64,000 bases of DNA from Pseudomonadota bacterium (GTDB lineage: Bacteria; Myxococcota_A; Polyangia; Polyangiales; Polyangiaceae), in NCBI GenBank assembly GCA_023398955.1, contig JAEWRL010000242.1, positions 1-64,000 of the forward strand. Direction: 5' to 3'. A program made the position numbers and the translations under genes. The notes under the pieces were generated by a model. The model was not told the origin of the DNA. It saw nothing but the letters and a program-made list of their open reading frames with translations, and ran no database searches. Below are positions 59,209 through 64,000 of the stretch, one piece after another (within the stretch, counting starts at the first letter, position 1; every line of letters starts with the position of its first letter).

Positions 59209-60843
59209 CTACTTGCGCTCCAGCAGCGCCGAGCGCATCCCATCGCGAAGATTGCGGAGGTCGAGGGGCTTTTGGATGAAGCCCGATAGCTCTCCCGCAC
59301 CGAACGCCCCGGTTACCTGCCGCTCATCGTACCCACTGGTCAACACGACGGGAACCGTGGGGTGCACACCGCGGAGGAGCCGCAGCACCTGCTTGCCCTC
59401 CATGTCTGGCATAGTCATATCGAGAAGTATGACTCTTACAGAATCGCTTCTCTCCGCAAAAAGCTCGACGCCTCGTCGACCGCTATCCGCCGCGACGACG
59501 TCGAACCCCAGGCGCTCCAACAGACGCTTGCCCACCTTTCGCACGGCTTCGTCGTCGTCAATGAGTAGGACCTCACCGTGACCACGCCACTCCTCCGGCG
59601 CCTCCGTCGGCTCGTGAGTCGCTGTCGCTGTCGCGCTCGCGGGCAGTAGCACCTTGAACGCGCTCCCTCTTCCCAGTTCCGAGAACACCTTCACCGTGCC
59701 GAAATGGGCCCTGGCGATGCCAAGAACTGCAGAAAGGCCAAGTCCACGCCCCGTAGATTTCGTGCTGAAGAAGGGATCGAAGACGCGGCGCCTCACCTGC
59801 TCGTCCATACCGCAGCCGTTGTCCACGACTTCCACGAAGACGTACGGGCCCTCCGGCAGATCATCGTCACAGTACGACCGGCTCAAATAGGCGCGGTCAC
59901 AATGGTGCTGACCCGTAGAGATGGTGATCTCTCCCCCGTTTCTCCCGATTGCCTCTGCGGCATTGGCAAGGAGGCTGAGTATGGCTTGGCGGAGCTGCGC
60001 CCCATCGCAGTCCGTCGCCGCAAGAGGGTCCTGGAGGGCGAATCCGACGTCGATATGCGGTCCCACCGTGGCGCGCACCGTCGGTTCCATTTCGCGAATG
60101 AGTCCGCTCAGATCGACCGGCTCCACCAGGAACCGGCCCTTGCCGGAGTATGCGAGCAGCTGGCTGCAGAGCACTGCTGCCCTCTCGGCGGTCGCCAACG
60201 CACATTCCAAATCCCGACGGACGCCGTGATTCGGCGGCAGATCGAGCAAAGCCAGCTCGACGCTCCCGAGGATTCCCGACAAAAGGTTGTTGAAGTCGTG
60301 GGCAATGCCGCCCGCCAGCATCCCGAGGCTCTCTTTTTTCTCGGCGGCATGAAGCTGCGTTTGGAGCTGCTCGCGCTCGGCTTCGGCGCGCCTTCGGTGC
60401 GACACGTCCTGATAGACGCCAGCAAGCTGGAGTGGCTGGCCGCGCTCGTCGCAACGAGTCACGCGACCATGAACGCGGAACCAACCCCACACGCCAGTGT
60501 TGGCGCGGAGCCTGTGCTCGGCGTCGATGGCCTGGCTATCACCATCGAGGAGGCTGGCAAGACTGGACCGAAACTGCCCCACGTCGTCTGGATGGATCAA
60601 CGCGAGCCATTCGCGCTCCGACATGCCGAATCCATCCCGCTCCGCGTCGATCGTGCCCCAGAAACGCTCATCGAGCACGACACGTCGTTCCTTCACTTCG
60701 AAGCGCCATCCCCACACCCCCGCGGCATCGAGTGCCGATGCGAGGTCATCAGGATGCAGAACGGGCGCACGAAGCTCCCCAGGGGACGCGACACCCGACA
60801 ACGCTCCCGCGTCGTTCGACGACGGCTCCTCTGCGGTAGTCAC
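59209..60843 (-). CDS. Hybrid histidine kinase: PAS-HisKA-HATPase-receiver
   Basis: 544 aa. The GTG start overlaps the TGA of the upstream Cys-rich repeat gene (GTGA), implying translational coupling. A PAS domain spans about 30-150 (VWGWRFEV, IHPDDVGQF, GVYQDVSHRR). A short coiled linker leads to HisKA, with the phospho-acceptor His 182 in GIAHDFNN. The HATPase has NAAEAIGRNGG, VDNGCGMD and GRGLGLSAV. The C-terminal receiver has IDDDEAVRK, phospho-acceptor Asp 475 in LLDMTMPD and a conserved Lys in QKPLD. No membrane segment or DNA-binding output is present, so it is a cytoplasmic sensor that likely passes phosphate on to another regulator. Confidence 0.93.
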   Translation of the reverse strand: MTTAEEPSSNDAGALSGVASPGELRAPVLHPDDLASALDAAGVWGWRFEVKERRVVLDERFWGTIDAERDGFGMSEREWLALIHPDDVGQFRSSLASLLDGDSQAIDAEHRLRANTGVWGWFRVHGRVTRCDERGQPLQLAGVYQDVSHRRRAEAEREQLQTQLHAAEKKESLGMLAGGIAHDFNNLLSGILGSVELALLDLPPNHGVRRDLECALATAERAAVLCSQLLAYSGKGRFLVEPVDLSGLIREMEPTVRATVGPHIDVGFALQDPLAATDCDGAQLRQAILSLLANAAEAIGRNGGEITISTGQHHCDRAYLSRSYCDDDLPEGPYVFVEVVDNGCGMDEQVRRRVFDPFFSTKSTGRGLGLSAVLGIARAHFGTVKVFSELGRGSAFKVLLPASATATATHEPTEAPEEWRGHGEVLLIDDDEAVRKVGKRLLERLGFDVVAADSGRRGVELFAERSDSVRVILLDMTMPDMEGKQVLRLLRGVHPTVPVVLTSGYDERQVTGAFGAGELSGFIQKPLDLRNLRDGMRSALLERK

Positions 60844-63800
60844 GGTGCAAACTCGATTCCGTAGATAGCCACCGCGGGCTCCGCAACACGGAAAGCGGGG
60901 ATGCGCAGGGTGCGCTCGGAGATCGCGTCAGTGCCCGCGAACGAATAGTCGTTCGTCTCATCCAGCTCGATCCCTCCCACGTTCGTGTGGAGGCGGAACG
61001 AGCAGACGACGGCACCTTCCGCGACGCTCAACGGTGTCGATCGCGTGAAGGTGATCTCGGCTGCCCAGTAGTAGTTGTTCCCGCCAGGAAGCTCGGCGAG
61101 GGTCACCGCGCACCCCGGTGAAACGTCGTACCTCAATGGCGCATCCGTTGCGCCGTGAGAGGCCGGATCGTTCGTGAAGTAATAGCGGAGCAGGTACTCG
61201 TCTGGGTGAATGGAACCAGCGGTTGTTGCCAGCAGTCCGACTGTCACTCCGATGTCCTGCGGAGACCCCTGCGCCTGGTAGGTGAAACGAACCTCCAGCG
61301 GACTCGTGATGCACGTCGAATCAGACAGACAGACGCCATCCGCGCAATCCATCGCGACACGGCAAGTGCGACCACCCACACACGGCGAGCACGCCCCCCC
61401 ACAGTCCGTCGGGAACCCCGCGCCCGCCAGATCGCTCTCACCCATATTACGCTGCCCATCGTCGCAGGTGGGAGACTGACACTCACGGTTCGTGCAGACA
61501 AGGCTCAGGCAGTCCGTTGGCAGCTCACACGCCTCCAGCGGGGCACAGCCGTCGCAATCGGGTCCGCCGCAGTCGTGGTCAGTCTCGGCGCCGTTGACGA
61601 CCCCGTCGGAGCAGGTAGCCTCTTCGCACAAAGCACCGAGACACACGCCCTCCTTACAGTCTTCGGGGTATTGGCAGGATCGCCCGGGTGAGCAGGGCTC
61701 ACAGGTCCCACCGCCACAATCCACGTCAGTCTCCGCATTATTGCGCGTTCCGTCCTCACAACTGGGGGGCGTACAGATTCTCGCGTCCTCGGGACAGAGC
61801 AACGATCCCCCACAATCATCCGCGGTTTGGCAACCCTGGCCGGCATTGCACCGCGGACACTCGCTGTTCCCTCCACAATCCACGCCCGTCTCCTCGCCAT
61901 TGCGTACACCATCGAGGCAGGTGGGCAGCTGGCAGGCTCGATCGCTCATTGCCAACGCACAGGCGTCCGCGTGACACGGCACCGAAGAAACGGAGCAGTC
62001 TCCGCAGGGAACCGGAGCATCCGAACACACACCGTGTGGACAATCGTCACCGTCCGAGCAAGGTCCTCCCACCGCACAGAACTTCGGCGAGGGCAGCGCC
62101 GTACACGGTCCACCACAGTCTACCCAGCCTTCTCCCTGGTTCTGGATCCCGTCCTCGCAGCTCGAGGCAGCGCACACGGCATCCGCTCCTTCTCCCACAC
62201 AATTGAAACTGGCACAGTTCGCATCGTCACCCAAACACGCACGACCCGGACCGCAGCCGCTGCAATGCGCCCCCCCGCAGTCGGTGTCCACCTCGTCCTG
62301 GTTCAGGGTGCCGTCCGCACAACTCGGTTCGAGGCACTCACCCCCGGAGCAAACGCTGCTGGAGCAGTCGGGGTGTGCGGAGCACGCATCACCCGGCACG
62401 CAGATGTCGCAGGGACTCGTTCCGCCGCAGTCGATCCCGCCTTCCCCTTGATTCTTGACTCCGTCGCTGCACGTGGCGGGAGCGCAGACACCGCTGACGC
62501 AGTTCGAGCTGGCGCAGTCGCTCGAGCGCTCGCAGACGCGGGTCGACTCGCAACGCAAGCACTCGCCTCCCCCACAATCGACATCGGTTTCAAGGCCGTT
62601 GACGACGCCGTCGTTGCATTCCGCGCTAAGGCACGATGAGCTCTCGGGTTCGCAAAAGAGTACAGGCGCAGCACAGTCTTCGTCCTCATTACAGTGCCGG
62701 GCACCGCCGCAACGAGGACACTCGGTGTTGCCACCGCAGTCGTTGTCCGTCTCACCACCGTTTCGGACACCGTCGTCACAGGCTGGCGCCGCGCACTTCT
62801 GCCCGCTGCAGACCCCGCTCGTGCAGTCCGAGTCGTCTTCACAGCCTTCTCCGTCATCGCAGGCGCCGCAGTTCAACCCTCCGCAATCCCGTCCCGTCTC
62901 CGAACCGTTCTGGACGTTGTCATCGCAGCGCGGCTGCTGGCACATGGCAGCCGCACAGACTCCGCTAGCACAGTCCGAGTCGGCGCCACACGCCAAGCCA
63001 ACGGCGCATCCCGGGCAGGCTCCGCCGCAGTCCTTGTCCGATTCGCCGCCATTGCGGCGCTGGTCCGTACAGGTCGAGGTCAGACAGACGTTGTCGACGC
63101 AGACCCCGCTTGCGCAATCGCTACCGGCGAGACAATCATTCCCCGCGGAACAGACGGGACAGTCACGACCGCCGCAATCGACGTCCGTCTCTGTGCCATC
63201 CTTCAATCCGTCCGAGCAGTCGAGAATCGCACAAGTCCCGCTCAAGCAGTACTCGGTGCCGCAGTCCGAGTCCCCGCGACATCGCCGTCCGGGGGCGCAT
63301 GGTACGCAGCCGCCCCCACAATCGATGTCGCTCTCCAGCCCGTTGCGGGTCTCATCATCACAGGCCGGGTTGGCGCACGTCGAGCTACGGCAGACGTCGC
63401 TTTCGCAGTCCCCTGCAGCTTTGCAGCGGGAACCTGCCGCACAGGCGGGGCAGTTTCCGCCGCAGTCGACATCGCTCTCCTGACCGTTGCGGGTTTCATC
63501 TTCGCAGGACGCAGCGACACAGACGCCGTCCTCGCAAACGCGGCTCGAGCAATCGCGCACCGCGGCACACCCCTCGCCTGCAGGGCACGGCAAACAGTCG
63601 GGACCTCCACAGTCGGTGCCCGTCTCATCCCCGCTGATCTCCGTGTCGCCGCAGGTGGCCGCCTGGCAAATGGAGTCGCGGCAAAAGCCACTGGCGCAGT
63701 CGTGCGAGCCCATACAGCTGCCAAAAACCGCGCACGGACCGCAAGAGCCGCCACAGTCCAGGTCCGTCTCGTCCCCGTTCGGCGCACCATCCGTACAGGA

Positions 63801-64000
63801 CACTGGTCGGCACAAACCGTCGTGACACATCCCCTCGGTGCAGTCGGCATCCTCTGCGCACCGCCAGCCCAACGCGCATCCAAGGCAGTCCGTTCCACCG
63901 CAATCCACGTCGCTCTCGCTGGCGTCGAGCTTGCCATTGTCGCAAGTGCCCTCCTGGCAAGCACCTTGGATGCAGCTCCGACTGTGGCAGTCGGCGTCCG
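60840..64000 (-). CDS. Cys-rich DCGG-repeat surface protein with C-terminal CBM3-like domain (5' end outside window)
   Basis: The frame is open to the right edge, so at least 1050 residues are seen and the start is missing. At least 17 repeats of about 45 aa follow the pattern D/E-x-D-x-DCGG-x-C-x-x-C, then C-x4-DC-x-SGVC and C-x-DG-x-x-NG. Each has six or more cysteines, suggesting a rigid disulphide-bonded stalk, as in large myxobacterial extracellular proteins. The last about 170 residues (from LEVRFTYQAQG) lack this pattern and resemble a family-3 carbohydrate-binding module: EYLLRYYFTND, then ETNDYSFAGTDA. It is probably secreted and polysaccharide-binding. The overlap with the histidine kinase start ties the two genes together. 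Confidence 0.75.
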   Translation of the reverse strand, partial: DADCHSRSCIQGACQEGTCDNGKLDASESDVDCGGTDCLGCALGWRCAEDADCTEGMCHDGLCRPVSCTDGAPNGDETDLDCGGSCGPCAVFGSCMGSHDCASGFCRDSICQAATCGDTEISGDETGTDCGGPDCLPCPAGEGCAAVRDCSSRVCEDGVCVAASCEDETRNGQESDVDCGGNCPACAAGSRCKAAGDCESDVCRSSTCANPACDDETRNGLESDIDCGGGCVPCAPGRRCRGDSDCGTEYCLSGTCAILDCSDGLKDGTETDVDCGGRDCPVCSAGNDCLAGSDCASGVCVDNVCLTSTCTDQRRNGGESDKDCGGACPGCAVGLACGADSDCASGVCAAAMCQQPRCDDNVQNGSETGRDCGGLNCGACDDGEGCEDDSDCTSGVCSGQKCAAPACDDGVRNGGETDNDCGGNTECPRCGGARHCNEDEDCAAPVLFCEPESSSCLSAECNDGVVNGLETDVDCGGGECLRCESTRVCERSSDCASSNCVSGVCAPATCSDGVKNQGEGGIDCGGTSPCDICVPGDACSAHPDCSSSVCSGGECLEPSCADGTLNQDEVDTDCGGAHCSGCGPGRACLGDDANCASFNCVGEGADAVCAASSCEDGIQNQGEGWVDCGGPCTALPSPKFCAVGGPCSDGDDCPHGVCSDAPVPCGDCSVSSVPCHADACALAMSDRACQLPTCLDGVRNGEETGVDCGGNSECPRCNAGQGCQTADDCGGSLLCPEDARICTPPSCEDGTRNNAETDVDCGGGTCEPCSPGRSCQYPEDCKEGVCLGALCEEATCSDGVVNGAETDHDCGGPDCDGCAPLEACELPTDCLSLVCTNRECQSPTCDDGQRNMGESDLAGAGFPTDCGGACSPCVGGRTCRVAMDCADGVCLSDSTCITSPLEVRFTYQAQGSPQDIGVTVGLLATTAGSIHPDEYLLRYYFTNDPASHGATDAPLRYDVSPGCAVTLAELPGGNNYYWAAEITFTRSTPLSVAEGAVVCSFRLHTNVGGIELDETNDYSFAGTDAISERTLRIPAFRVAEPAVAIYGIEFAP

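Noticed and set aside
62455..63483. 342-codon Ser/Pro/Gln-rich plus-strand frame
   Set aside because: It is antisense to the Cys-rich repeat gene and its periodicity comes from those repeats.
1..64000. CRISPR arrays, insertion sequences, phage genes
   Set aside because: No regularly spaced repeats, transposase, terminal inverted repeats or phage structural genes were seen by eye.

Overview
This 64 kb window is high-GC, densely packed bacterial DNA. It looks like a myxobacterium (Myxococcota, probably Polyangiales). The clues are Gly/Ala/Thr-rich linkers after lipobox cysteines, a giant Cys-rich DCGG-repeat surface protein, a hybrid NRPS/PKS, many hybrid regulators and frequent GTG starts. 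The taxonomic call is an inference; no rRNA gene is present.

Positions 1-39,100 form one large surface-polysaccharide and secondary-metabolite locus. It carries a Wzy/O-antigen-ligase-like polymerase (286), a Wzx-like flippase (22,964), a Wza-like export lipoprotein (24,528), an outer-membrane beta-barrel (25,517), four glycosyltransferases, three polysaccharide deacetylases, a TIGR04325-type methyltransferase, a VanZ-like membrane protein and three paralogous beta-propeller lipoproteins (one cut by the left window edge). It also has a BY-kinase-like protein whose nucleotide-binding motifs are degraded. Embedded in it, on the minus strand, is an assembly line: C(truncated)-A-PCP-KS-AT-ACP-aminotransferase (2592 aa), followed by C-A-PCP-C*-A*-PCP (2080 aa). 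Two overlapping hydrolases resembling exosortase-A-associated hydrolases 1 and 2, and a CocE/NonD hydrolase, follow it. Ten genes from 25,127 down to 1,889 point the same way, several with overlapping stop/start codons. No thioesterase domain, exosortase or Wzz/Wzc co-polymerase is visible. The main hypothesis is that the locus makes a beta-amino-acid-containing peptide or acyl unit in connection with an exopolysaccharide.

Positions 39,300-43,100 hold a partner-switching regulatory set: an RsbW-like ATP-binding protein, a STAS antagonist, and an FHA-SpoIIE-type PP2C phosphatase. tRNA-Lys(CTT) and tRNA-Arg(TCG) lie between them, the latter followed by a strong intrinsic terminator. Two minisatellites flank a GNAT acetyltransferase gene at 43.2-44.4 kb.

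Positions 44,400-60,000 are mostly housekeeping or general genes: AraC regulator, aspartate kinase, a sorbosone-dehydrogenase-like lipoprotein, a methyltransferase, a UPF0104 flippase-like protein, a DUF2079 membrane protein, PurL, ArgJ and a small Cys-rich lipoprotein. The right end (59.2-64 kb) has a PAS-histidine kinase-receiver hybrid. Its GTG start overlaps the stop of a Cys-rich repeat protein with a C-terminal CBM3-like module, and that protein continues beyond the window.

Starts were chosen by eye from ribosome binding sites, overlaps and conserved N-termini. Adenylation codes and motif losses were read by eye without alignment software, so they are provisional.
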